Assembly: GCF_019801605.1 (NCBI RefSeq) | Contig: NZ_JAHVIT010000002.1 | Span: forward strand, 310,001 to 374,000 | From: Maritimibacter alkaliphilus | GTDB lineage: Bacteria; Pseudomonadota; Alphaproteobacteria; Rhodobacterales; Rhodobacteraceae | Direction of reading: 5' to 3' | Length of the DNA: 64,000 nt | In this document: one piece after another, positions 8,795 to 16,749 of the stretch | Position numbering within the stretch: position 1 is the first letter of the stretch | Layout: the number at the start of each line of letters is the position of its first letter | The notes under the pieces: generated by a model | Told to the model about the DNA's origin: nothing | The model's input: the letters and a program-made list of their open reading frames with translations, nothing else | Databases searched by the model: none | Made by a program: the position numbers and the translations under genes

Positions 8795-9778
8795 ATGACG
8801 AATATCCTTGTGACAGGCGGTGCGGGCTACATCGGCTCGCACGCCTGCAAGGCACTGAAGCGGGCTGGCTATACGCCCGTGTGCTACGACAGCCTCGTGA
8901 CGGGCTGGGAGGAGGCCGTGAAGTTCGGCCCCTTCGAAAAGGGCGAGCTCTCCGACAGGGCGCGCCTTGACGACGTCTTCAGGAAATACAAACCGGCGGC
9001 CGTGATGCATTTCGCGGCCCTCAGCCAGGTCGGCGAGAGCATGCGCGAGCCGGGGCTCTACTGGCGCGCCAATGTTCTGTCCTCGCTCACGCTGATCGAG
9101 GCGACGGTGGCGGCCGGGGTGAAGAACTTCGTCTTCTCCTCGACCTGCGCGACCTACGGCGATCAGGACAACGTGGTGCTGAACGAAAGCTCGGCCCAGT
9201 ATCCGATCAACGCCTATGGCGGCTCCAAGCGGGCGATCGAGGACATCCTGCGGGACTTCGGGGCATCGAATGGGCTGGAAAGCGTGATCTTCCGCTACTT
9301 CAACGTGGCCGGTGCCGACCCCGAGGCCGAGGTGGGCGAATTCCACCAGCCCGAGACGCACCTGATCCCCCTGATGCTGGACGCCATTGCCGGCAAGCGT
9401 GACGCGCTGACCATCTTCGGGACGGATTACGAGACGCCGGACGGCACCTGCATCCGCGACTACGTCCATGTCTGTGACCTCGTGGATGCCCATGTTCTGG
9501 GCCTGAAATGGCTGGAAGAGGGCAAGGGCAGCCGGATCTTCAACCTCGGCACCGGGTCGGGCTTCTCCGTCCGCGAGGTGATCGATCACTCCCGTTCCGT
9601 CACCAACAAGGACGTGCCCTACACCGAGGGCGACCGCCGTCCCGGCGACTGCACCAAGCTTGTCTCCGGCTCCACCCGCGCGGTGGAGGAACTGGGCTGG
9701 ACGCCCGACCGCTCCACGTTGCAGACTATGATCAGCGACGCATGGCGGTGGCACCAGACTGGGCACTACGACAAATAA
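8795..9778 (+). CDS. galE: UDP-glucose 4-epimerase GalE
   Basis: Extended short-chain dehydrogenase that interconverts UDP-glucose and UDP-galactose. 327 aa. The NAD-binding motif GGAGYIGSH is at residues 7-15. The catalytic Ser/Thr is in FSSTCATYGD and the Tyr-Lys pair is in YGGSKRAIED. FRYFNVAGADPEAEVGE is characteristic of GalE. Directly downstream of galU and upstream of a glycosyltransferase, probably one transcript. Confidence 0.95.
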   Translation: MTNILVTGGAGYIGSHACKALKRAGYTPVCYDSLVTGWEEAVKFGPFEKGELSDRARLDDVFRKYKPAAVMHFAALSQVGESMREPGLYWRANVLSSLTLIEATVAAGVKNFVFSSTCATYGDQDNVVLNESSAQYPINAYGGSKRAIEDILRDFGASNGLESVIFRYFNVAGADPEAEVGEFHQPETHLIPLMLDAIAGKRDALTIFGTDYETPDGTCIRDYVHVCDLVDAHVLGLKWLEEGKGSRIFNLGTGSGFSVREVIDHSRSVTNKDVPYTEGDRRPGDCTKLVSGSTRAVEELGWTPDRSTLQTMISDAWRWHQTGHYDK

Positions 9779-9842
9779 CCCCCCTGCGCGGCTGCTGGAC
9801 ATCACCCGTCTGGCCAGCCGCGCCGGCCGCGTCCTCACCGGC

Positions 9843-10964
9843 GTGGATCGGGTGGAGCGTGCCTATCTCTCCCATCTCCTGACACTCGACACCCCCGTCT
9901 ACGGCCTGGCCAAGGTGGCGGGGGGCTACGTCCTGCTGGATCGCGCGGGCCTCAGCGCCTTTCTCGACCGGGTCGATGGCCATGCGCCCTGGGGCCGGCG
10001 CGATCCGGTGGCGCGGCTGTCGCGCAGGCTGGATCTCTGGCAGGGGCGGGCGCAGTCCGACCTGCGCCGTCTCGCCATCGCGAGGGCACCGCGCATCGCG
10101 CTCGGCTGGCTGATGCGGCGGCTGCCCAACGGGCTCGTCTACCTCAACACCGGCCATAGCGCCCTGAGCGCCCGGGTGATCAGCGCGGTGCGGCGCAAGC
10201 AGGGTCGGGTGAGTGTCCTGCTGCACGACACGATCCCGCTCGACTATCCGCAGTTCCAGAGGCCGGGCACCGTGGCGCGGTTCCACCGGATGCTGAAACT
10301 GGCGGGGAACGGGGCCGACCTGCTGATCTACAACTCCGCCGCGACGCAGGCAGCGGTGGAGCGTCACCTGACACCGATGGGACGCATTCCACCCGGCGTG
10401 GTGGCGCATCTGGGGCTCGACCTCGCGATCCCGCGCGCCGGGGACCTGCCGGAGGGCCTGCCACCCGCGCAGCCCTACTTCGTCGCGCTCGGCACGGTGG
10501 AGCCGCGCAAGAACCATGCGCTCCTCCTCGAGATCTGGCAGAAGATGCCCCGGGAGGGCGCCCGGCTCCTGATCTGCGGCGCGCGCGGTTGGCGCAATGA
10601 GGAGACCTTTGCCACGCTCGACCGGATGAAGGCCGAGGGCGCCGCTGTGGAGGAATGGCCCGGCCTCTCTGACGGGGCCGTCGGGGCGCTGCTTGAGGGG
10701 GCGCGGGGCCTGGTGTTTCCCTCGCTGGCCGAGGGCTTCGGCCTGCCGCTGATCGAGGCCGCTGCCCTTGGCTGCCCCATATTTTGTTGCGACCTCCCGG
10801 TCACACGCGAGGTTCTGGGAGATATTCCCGTTTACCTGCCCATGGACGATGTCTATTCATGGGTCAAAGAACTCGAAAATGTCGCAGAGACACCGCGGGC
10901 CGCGCCGGTATTCACGCCGCCGACATGGCAGGATCACTTCAAGATCGTCTTAAAGATGACCTGA
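9843..10964 (+). CDS. Glycosyltransferase family 4 (GT-B) protein, start uncertain
   Basis: 373 aa from GTG at 9843. The C-terminal half carries a GT4 donor-site pattern, FVALGTVEPRKNHALLLEIW and FPSLAEGFGLPLIEAAALG, with the E-x7-E pair. The frame stays open upstream of 9843 back to a stop at 9729-9731. The codons just before it encode LLDITRLASRAGRVLTG, which resembles the usual N-terminus of this Rhodobacterales glycosyltransferase family. No ATG, GTG or TTG lies in that stretch; CTG codons at 9792 and 9795 are the only near-cognate options. Either a rare CTG start is used or the N-terminus is shortened. Probably co-transcribed with galE. Confidence 0.82.
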   Translation: MDRVERAYLSHLLTLDTPVYGLAKVAGGYVLLDRAGLSAFLDRVDGHAPWGRRDPVARLSRRLDLWQGRAQSDLRRLAIARAPRIALGWLMRRLPNGLVYLNTGHSALSARVISAVRRKQGRVSVLLHDTIPLDYPQFQRPGTVARFHRMLKLAGNGADLLIYNSAATQAAVERHLTPMGRIPPGVVAHLGLDLAIPRAGDLPEGLPPAQPYFVALGTVEPRKNHALLLEIWQKMPREGARLLICGARGWRNEETFATLDRMKAEGAAVEEWPGLSDGAVGALLEGARGLVFPSLAEGFGLPLIEAAALGCPIFCCDLPVTREVLGDIPVYLPMDDVYSWVKELENVAETPRAAPVFTPPTWQDHFKIVLKMT

Positions 10965-11012
10965 TATGGCAAACCCGATGGTAAACCTGCGTCGGAGCAG
11001 TTTGCTGAGGGT

Positions 11013-12023
11013 GTGAGTATCGCTTCGTCATATCGCCTGCGGCTCCAGCGGAAACGCTGGCTGATCCGCGCATTCCGCAAGCGGCGGGAATTGCGCGTGC
11101 TGTCGGACAAGACGCGCCGCATCCGGTCCCGCGACATCCTTGTCTTCTCGACCCTGCGGAACGAGCAGGTGCGGCTGCCCTACTTCCTCCAGTACTACCG
11201 CGAGATGGGCGTCAGCCACTTCCTCTTCGTGGACAACGACAGCACCGACGGCTCGGCCGATTACCTCGCGCAGCAGGCCGATTGTTCGGTCTGGACCACG
11301 CAGGCGGGCTACAAGCGGGCGCGCTTCGGCGTCGACTGGCTGAACTGGCTGCAGATGAAATACGGCCACGGCCACTGGACGCTGGTGGTCGATCCGGATG
11401 AATTCCTCGTCTACCCGTTCTGCGATACCCGGGCCCTGCCGGCGCTCTGCGACTGGCTCGATGCCTCCTCGATCAAGTCCTTCTCGGCCATGCTGCTGGA
11501 CATGTACCCCAAGGGGCGGCTCGACGCGCAGCCCTATACGCCGGGGCAGGATCCGCTTGAGATCGCCAACTGGTTCGACGCCGGGAACTACACCTTCGAG
11601 AAAAACCATGCGTACGGGAACCTCTGGATACAGGGCGGCCCCCGGATGCGGGTCTTCTTCCCCGAGACGCCGGCCCGGGCCCCGGCGCTGAACAAGATCC
11701 CGCTGGTGAAGTGGGACCGGAAGTACGCCTATGTCTCCTCGACCCACATGCTGCTGCCGCGCGGGCTGAACCAGGTCTTCGACGAGTTCGGGGGCGAGAA
11801 GGCCTCGGGCGTGCTGCTGCACACCAAGTTCCTCGACACGTTCAACACCAAGGCCAAGGAGGAGTTGCAGCGCAAGCAGCACTACGCCGCCTCGGTCGAA
11901 TACCGGGCCTATGCGGATACGCTGAAGGATGACCCGGACCTGTGGTGCAACTGGTCCGAGAAGTACATCAACTGGCGCCAACTCGAGATCCTCGGCCTCA
12001 TGTCCAAGGGCAACTGGGCATGA
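11013..12023 (+). CDS. Glycosyltransferase family 2-like protein (PF13704 type)
   Basis: 336 aa. The region DILVFSTLRNEQVRLPYFLQYYREMGV, then FLFVDNDSTDGSADYL and LVVDPDEFLVYP, is the pattern of the Glyco_tranf_2_4 family, often linked to Rhodobacterales surface polysaccharides. The GTG start at 11013 overlaps the stop of a 16-codon ORF (10966-11016) that itself begins one base after the stop of the preceding glycosyltransferase. Translation may therefore pass from gene to gene by re-initiation. The stop overlaps the next ATG by 4 bp. Substrate unknown. Confidence 0.85.
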   Translation: MSIASSYRLRLQRKRWLIRAFRKRRELRVLSDKTRRIRSRDILVFSTLRNEQVRLPYFLQYYREMGVSHFLFVDNDSTDGSADYLAQQADCSVWTTQAGYKRARFGVDWLNWLQMKYGHGHWTLVVDPDEFLVYPFCDTRALPALCDWLDASSIKSFSAMLLDMYPKGRLDAQPYTPGQDPLEIANWFDAGNYTFEKNHAYGNLWIQGGPRMRVFFPETPARAPALNKIPLVKWDRKYAYVSSTHMLLPRGLNQVFDEFGGEKASGVLLHTKFLDTFNTKAKEELQRKQHYAASVEYRAYADTLKDDPDLWCNWSEKYINWRQLEILGLMSKGNWA

Positions 12024-13729
12024 CGGCGAGCGTGGGCATCATCATGCTGGTGCACACGGCCCTGAACCGGGCCGAACAGGTGGCGCGCCACTGGGCCGTC
12101 GCCGGCTGTCCGGTGGTGATCCACGCCGACCGCAATGTCAGCGCCAAGACCTATGGCGATTTCCGCAAGGCGCTGTCGGACGTCGAGAACGTGCGCTTCG
12201 TCCAGCGGCATCGATGCGAATGGGGCACCTGGGGCATCGTCGCCGCCACGCAGGAAGCCTCGGAGCGGATGCTTGAGGATTTCCCGGACGTGCGCCACGT
12301 CTACCTCGCCTCCGGCTCCTGCCTGCCGCTGCGCCCGGTGTCGGAGCTGATCGACTATCTTGCCGACCGCCCGCGCACCGATTTCATCGAGAGCGCCACC
12401 ACCGCCGATGTCCCCTGGACCGTGGGCGGGCTGGACGCCGAACGCTTCACCCTGCGGTTCCCCTTCTCGTGGAAGCGGCACCGCCTCCTCTTCGACGGCT
12501 ACGTGCGGCTTCAGCGGCGGTTGCGGATGCGGCGGCGGATCCCCAACGGCATCGTGCCGCACATGGGCTCGCAATGGTGGTGCCTGACGCGGCAGACGCT
12601 GTCCGCGATCCTCAATGACCCCGACCGCGAGGCCTATGATCGCTACTTCAAGCGCGTCTGGATCCCGGACGAGAGCTATTTCCAGTCGCTGGCCCGGCTC
12701 TATGCCACCAATATCGAGAGTCGCTCGCTGACGCTGAGCAAGTTCGATTTCCAGGGCAAGCCGCACATCTTCTACGATGATCACCTGCAGCTGCTGCGCC
12801 GGTCGGATTGCTTCGTGGCGCGCAAGATCTGGCCCCATGCCGACAAGCTCTATCGCGTGCTGCTGTCCGAACCCAACGGCGAGCAGCGCCGGACCGAGCC
12901 GAACCCCGGCAAGATCGACCGCGTCTTCTCCAAGGCGGTGCAGCGTCGGACGCGGGGCCGCACCGGCCTCTACATGCAGAGCCGCTATCCCCGCGAGGGC
13001 TGGGAAAACGGGCTGACCGCGGACAAGTATTCCGTCTTCCAGGGCTTCGCCGAACTCTTCGAGGATTTCGAGCACTGGCTTCAGCGGGCGACGGGCACGC
13101 GGGTTCATGGTCATCTCTTCGCGCCGGAGCGGGTCGAATACGCCGAACGTCAGGCCCACATGGCGGGCGCGCTTTCCGACAGTGCCGCGGCGCGGGACTA
13201 CCGGCCACGGGACTTTCTGACCAACCTGCTGTGGAACACCCGGGGCGAGCGGCAGTGCTTCCAGTTCGGACCGCGCGACAACCAGGCGCTGATCTGGGAC
13301 ATGGCCAAGGACCCGAATGCGCAGATCAGCGTGATCAGCGGGTCCTGGGCGCTGCCGCTCTTCCGCTCGAACCGCGATTTCCCCGACATCCGTGCCGAAG
13401 CGGCAGAGTTGCAGCGGATCGAATCCCGCTTCCTCGACGCGCTGCATTCGCCCCATGCCAAGGCCCGCATCCGGGTCTGGACGCTGTCGGAATTCGTGGA
13501 ATCCCCGATGGAGCCGCTGCAGCTGGTCATCGACGAGATCGGCGCCAAGACCCCGCGCCGTCTGGCCGAGGCCCCGGTGATGAGTGACCTCAAGGGGTTC
13601 GGGCATTTCCTGCAGAACCTCAAGAACCAGGGGATGCACCCCTATCTGACCGGCGATTTCCCGATCGACCCGACCGGCGGGCGGATGCCCCCGAAACCCG
13701 GCAAGAAGCCCTATCTCGTGCGGAAGTGA
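12020..13729 (+). CDS. Core-2/I-branching-type glycosyltransferase with DUF5928-like C-terminus
   Basis: 569 aa from the ATG that overlaps the previous stop (ATGA). Residues about 1-270 match the Branch (PF02485, GT14) layout: GIIMLVHTALNRAEQ, CEWGTWGIVAATQEA, HVYLASGSCLPLRP and MGSQWWCLTRQTL. In known members this fold transfers GlcNAc or xylose in beta linkage. The C-terminal half (MQSRYPREGWENGL, NQALIWDMAKDPNAQISVISG) looks like the extra region called DUF5928 in Rhodobacterales. The sulfotransferase gene follows after 3 bp, so the product may be a branched, sulfated polysaccharide. That is inference. Confidence 0.8.
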   Translation: MTASVGIIMLVHTALNRAEQVARHWAVAGCPVVIHADRNVSAKTYGDFRKALSDVENVRFVQRHRCEWGTWGIVAATQEASERMLEDFPDVRHVYLASGSCLPLRPVSELIDYLADRPRTDFIESATTADVPWTVGGLDAERFTLRFPFSWKRHRLLFDGYVRLQRRLRMRRRIPNGIVPHMGSQWWCLTRQTLSAILNDPDREAYDRYFKRVWIPDESYFQSLARLYATNIESRSLTLSKFDFQGKPHIFYDDHLQLLRRSDCFVARKIWPHADKLYRVLLSEPNGEQRRTEPNPGKIDRVFSKAVQRRTRGRTGLYMQSRYPREGWENGLTADKYSVFQGFAELFEDFEHWLQRATGTRVHGHLFAPERVEYAERQAHMAGALSDSAAARDYRPRDFLTNLLWNTRGERQCFQFGPRDNQALIWDMAKDPNAQISVISGSWALPLFRSNRDFPDIRAEAAELQRIESRFLDALHSPHAKARIRVWTLSEFVESPMEPLQLVIDEIGAKTPRRLAEAPVMSDLKGFGHFLQNLKNQGMHPYLTGDFPIDPTGGRMPPKPGKKPYLVRK

Positions 13730-13732
13730 TCC

Positions 13733-15160
13733 ATGGCGCGTTTCGACTATTTCATCGTTCTGGCAGAGATGCGGACCGGCTCGAACTTTCTCGAGGCGAA
13801 CCTGAACGCCTTCCCGGGGCTGACCTGCCACGGCGAGGCCTTCAATCCCCATTTCATCGGCTATCCCAAGAACGAGACCCTGCTGGGCCTGACGCTGGAC
13901 GCGCGCCAGCAGGCGCCGCAGCGGTTGCTGGACGCGGTGAAGGCCGATCACGGGCTGTCGGGCTTCCGTTTCTTCCATGACCATGATCCGCGCGTGCTGG
14001 ACGTGGCCCTGCCCGACCCGCGCTGCGCCAAGATCATCCTGACCCGCAACCCGGTCGACAGCTATGTCAGCTGGAAGATCGCCCGCGCCACCGACCAGTG
14101 GAAGCTGACCGACGTGCGGCGCCGCAAGGAGAGCAAGGTCGACTTCGACCCGGTCGAATTCGAGGCCCATCTGGAGACCCTTCAGAGCTTCCAGGTCCGG
14201 GTGATGAACGCGCTTCAGGTGACCGGCCAGACGGCCTTCTACGTCGATTATGACGACCTGCAGAGCCTCGACGTGATGAACGGCCTCGGGGCCTTCCTTG
14301 GCCAGAAGGACCGGCTGGAGTCGCTCGACAGCAAGCTGAAGCGCCAGAACCCCGAGCCGCTGGAGCAGAAGGTCGAGGATTTCGAGGGCATGGAGGCGGC
14401 GCTTGCACGCCTCGACCGGTTCAACCTCAACCGCACGCCCAACTTCGAACCGCGCCGCGGGGCACGGGTGCCGGATTACGTGGCCGGTGCCACGACGCCG
14501 CTGCTCTACATGCCCGTGCGCAACGGGCTGGAGGAGCGGGTGCGCGGCTGGCTGGCGGCGCTGGAGGGCATGTCGGTGGAGGAACTGCCCGGGGCCTTCT
14601 CGCAGAAGAGCCTGCGGCAGTGGAAGCGGGCCCGCCCGGGGCACCGCAGCTTCACCGTGGTACGTCATCCGCTGGCGCGGGCCCATGCGGTTTTCTGTGA
14701 ACGCATCCTGATGCCGGGGCCGCAGCGCTTCAACGAGATCCGGCGCGTGCTGCGCAAGCGCTACGCCCTGCCGATCCCGGCGGACATGGAGATGGCGGAC
14801 TATACGCTGGAGCAGCACCGCGCCGCCTTCCGGGCCTTCCTCGAGTTCCTCAAGGCGAACCTCGCCGGGCAGACCACAGTGCGCAATGACGCCGCCTTCG
14901 CCACGCAGGCCGCCACGGTCGAGGGCATGGGCCTGTTTGCCCTGCCGGACCTGATCCTGCGCGAGGAAGAACTGGCGACCGAGTTGCCCGGGCTGGCCCG
15001 GCGTCTGGGTCATCCCGCACCGGCAGAGCCGCTGGCCGCCGAGGGCGACGCGCCCTATCCGCTCTTCGCCGTGGCGGATGGGGATCTCGCGGCGCTCTGC
15101 GCGGAGATCTACCAGCGGGATTACATGATCTTCGGGTTCGACACGGCCTGCCCGGTCTGA
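13733..15160 (+). CDS. Sulfotransferase with two sulfotransferase-like halves
   Basis: 475 aa. The N-terminal half has a PAPS 5'-phosphosulfate loop MRTGSNFLEANL (about residues 13-24) and a 3'-phosphate motif IILTRNPVDSYVSWK (about 101-115), as in NodH/Stf0-type enzymes. The C-terminal half has a second 3'-phosphate-like motif TVVRHPLARAHAVFCERIL (about 308-326) typical of the Sulfotransfer_2 family, but no obvious second phosphosulfate loop. It likely transfers sulfate from PAPS to a sugar made by the upstream glycosyltransferases. It is the last gene of the block and is followed by two strong hairpins. A PAP phosphatase gene, cysQ, lies upstream in the same region. Confidence 0.82.
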   Translation: MARFDYFIVLAEMRTGSNFLEANLNAFPGLTCHGEAFNPHFIGYPKNETLLGLTLDARQQAPQRLLDAVKADHGLSGFRFFHDHDPRVLDVALPDPRCAKIILTRNPVDSYVSWKIARATDQWKLTDVRRRKESKVDFDPVEFEAHLETLQSFQVRVMNALQVTGQTAFYVDYDDLQSLDVMNGLGAFLGQKDRLESLDSKLKRQNPEPLEQKVEDFEGMEAALARLDRFNLNRTPNFEPRRGARVPDYVAGATTPLLYMPVRNGLEERVRGWLAALEGMSVEELPGAFSQKSLRQWKRARPGHRSFTVVRHPLARAHAVFCERILMPGPQRFNEIRRVLRKRYALPIPADMEMADYTLEQHRAAFRAFLEFLKANLAGQTTVRNDAAFATQAATVEGMGLFALPDLILREEELATELPGLARRLGHPAPAEPLAAEGDAPYPLFAVADGDLAALCAEIYQRDYMIFGFDTACPV

Positions 15161-15227
15161 GCGGCGCGGCCTGATCGCTTTAGGCCGGGCGCGTCGCTGG
15201 ACGGGTGCCTATCACCTGCAGCGATGA

Positions 15228-15249
15228 CCGTTTTCTTCGAAGAAAACGG
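15228..15249. terminator. Palindromic hairpin 1, convergent terminator
   Basis: A perfect 22-bp palindrome with arms CCGTTTTCTTC and GAAGAAAACGG. The inner TTCG-type turn and T- and A-rich arms let it act as an intrinsic terminator in both directions. It lies between the sulfotransferase gene (plus) and ptsN (minus). Confidence 0.6.
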
Positions 15250-15250
15250 A

Positions 15251-15272
15251 CCGGAATTTTTGAAAATTCCGG
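15251..15272. terminator. Palindromic hairpin 2, convergent terminator
   Basis: One base after the first hairpin, with arms CCGGAATTTT and AAAATTCCGG (10 bp, perfect) around TG. The tandem pair closes the polysaccharide block on plus and the rnd-to-ptsN unit on minus. Confidence 0.6.
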
Positions 15273-15363
15273 GCACAGCCGCGCCGTTGCGCACCACCTG
15301 AAACGGTCGAAGGGAGGAAGCGTCGCGCGGACAGGGCCCGCAAGCGTCAGGCTCAGCTCAGCC

Positions 15364-15828
15364 TCAGGCGGCCTGCACGCCCTGATCGGTGGTCAGGATC
15401 GCATAGAGCGTCGCGGCATCCGGGTTGGCGCGTAGTTTCTTGCGGAGGTTGGCGTCGCGCAGGGTGCGCGACACCAGGGCCAAGGCCTTCAGGTGGGTGA
15501 CGCCCGCATCGAGCGGGGCGAAGAGCGCAAAGATCAGATCCACCGGCTGCCGGTCCACCGAGTCGAAGTCGACAGGCTTCTCCAGCAGGATGAAGGCCCC
15601 CGCAACGCTGTCGAGTTGTTCGAGGCGCGCGTGGGGCAGGGCCACACCGTGGCCCACGCCCGTGGGGCCGAGGCTTTCCCGCTCCTGCAAGGCTTCCACG
15701 ACTGCATCCGCCGGCAGACCATAGGCCCCATGGGCCAGATCGCCGAGATCATGCAGCAGCCGCTTCTTGCTGGAGGCCGAGGCAATGACTTTCACTGCCC
15801 CGGGCTTCAGGATACCCGAAAGATCCAT
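15364..15828 (-). CDS. ptsN: PTS IIA-like nitrogen-regulatory protein PtsN (EIIA-Ntr)
   Basis: 154 aa, the phosphoacceptor at the end of the nitrogen PTS (PtsP-PtsO-PtsN), which regulates potassium transport, metabolism and exopolysaccharide in other proteobacteria. The phosphorylated His is in GHGVALPHARL, preceded by the family signature LQERESLGPTGVG. The ATG at 15828 is preferred; a TTG directly before it is also in frame. It lies 51 bp downstream of hpf on the same strand, the classic hpf-ptsN order. No rpoN is present in this cluster. Confidence 0.94.
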   Translation of the reverse strand: MDLSGILKPGAVKVIASASSKKRLLHDLGDLAHGAYGLPADAVVEALQERESLGPTGVGHGVALPHARLEQLDSVAGAFILLEKPVDFDSVDRQPVDLIFALFAPLDAGVTHLKALALVSRTLRDANLRKKLRANPDAATLYAILTTDQGVQAA

Positions 15829-15879
15829 CAAAACTCACTCGCTCCGAACTACTCGCCGGGGCGTCTGCTCCCGATCACC

Positions 15880-16449
15880 TCAACTGCGCGGATCGATCCA
15901 ACCGATGTTGCCGTCGTCGCGGCGGTACACCACGTTCAATCCATTCTTGCCTTCGTGGCGGAACACGAGGACCGGCGCACCGGCAAGCTCCATCTGCATG
16001 ACCGCCTCTCCGACAGAGAGGGATGGAATACGGGTTTCCATCTCGGCCACGATGATCGGCTGCAGCGTTGCGTCGTCCGACTCCTCGTCCTCCTGATCCG
16101 AGGCGAGGATATACGAGGAGCCTCCGAAGATTTCAACCGGCTCGGTCCGATCGCGGTGATGGTCTTTCAACCGGCGCTTGTAGCGGCGCAGCTGCTTCTC
16201 CATCCGCTCGCAGCATTTGTCGAAGGCGCCGTAGATCTCGGTCGACTTGGCGCTGGCCTGGGCCGTCAGCCCGGTGGAGAGATGCACGGTCGACTCGCAG
16301 ACATACTCGTGCGCGTGCTTGGAAAAGACCACGACCGCGTCGGTGGGTCGCTGGGAATACTTGGCCACGGCTTCGCTCAGCTCGGTCTTCACGTGCGTTT
16401 GCAGCGCATCGCCAATATCGATCTGTTTGCCGGTGATTTCGTAGCGCAT
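15880..16449 (-). CDS. hpf: Long-form ribosome hibernation promoting factor
   Basis: 189 aa, the long HPF type that dimerises ribosomes into 100S particles in stationary phase. The N-terminal S30AE domain starts MRYEITGKQIDIGDALQTHV. The C-terminal dimerisation domain (about 130-189) has FRHEGKNGLNVVYRRDDGNIGWIDPRS. The start is ATG 16449, with GAAGGAGACAGG just before it; a longer frame upstream lacks such a site. A 300-bp leader separates it from lptB and holds a candidate promoter with a palindrome, so it probably has its own regulation as well as read-through. Confidence 0.95.
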   Translation of the reverse strand: MRYEITGKQIDIGDALQTHVKTELSEAVAKYSQRPTDAVVVFSKHAHEYVCESTVHLSTGLTAQASAKSTEIYGAFDKCCERMEKQLRRYKRRLKDHHRDRTEPVEIFGGSSYILASDQEDEESDDATLQPIIVAEMETRIPSLSVGEAVMQMELAGAPVLVFRHEGKNGLNVVYRRDDGNIGWIDPRS

Positions 16450-16619
16450 CCTGTCTCCTTCACTTGACAATTCGGGTGTCGTCCGGCGGTGGATCCGCCG
16501 GGCCGCTCAGGTCCGAATGCTGCGGATGGACAGCGTTGCGGCAGGTCCGGACATGAAAAGACCTGCCTTTCCCGCAGTGGCGGGCCAGGGCAGGCCGGAC
16601 ATGTGTCGCAATGCTGTCA

Positions 16620-16637
16620 TACCTTCATATGAAGGTA
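16620..16637. promoter_or_regulatory. 18-bp palindromic operator upstream of hpf
   Basis: TACCTTCATATGAAGGTA is a perfect 18-bp palindrome. It covers the -10 element of the candidate minus-strand promoter at 16628-16656, the position expected for repressor binding. It is about 170 bp upstream of the hpf ATG. No DNA-binding regulator gene is adjacent, so the binding protein is unknown. Confidence 0.5.
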
Positions 16638-16656
16638 CTCAACCGGGATCTGTCAA
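16628..16656 (-). promoter_or_regulatory. Candidate sigma-70 promoter of hpf-ptsN
   Basis: On the minus strand TTGACA (16656-16651), a 17-nt spacer and TTCATA (16633-16628). The -35 is consensus and the -10 weak, which is common for regulated promoters. Transcription would start near 16620, giving a leader of about 170 nt for hpf. The rest of the 16450-16749 gap shows no gene. Confidence 0.45.
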
Positions 16657-16749
16657 CGGAATCCGGAAACGAGGGTTTGCGGCTTCTTGCTGCATCTGGC
16701 CGACGGCATGGCGAATTCGGGCCAATAACGAAAGGGTTACGGAACAGGG

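Noticed and set aside
11909-15013. About 1000-codon open frame on the minus strand opposite the glycosyltransferases and sulfotransferase
   Set aside because: Composition is Arg/Gly/Ala/Val-rich low complexity and the plus-strand frames carry clear family motifs.
16450-16749. Missing rpoN between lptB and hpf
   Set aside because: The 300-bp space has no remnant of rpoN. Its absence here is the expected arrangement in this group rather than a deletion.
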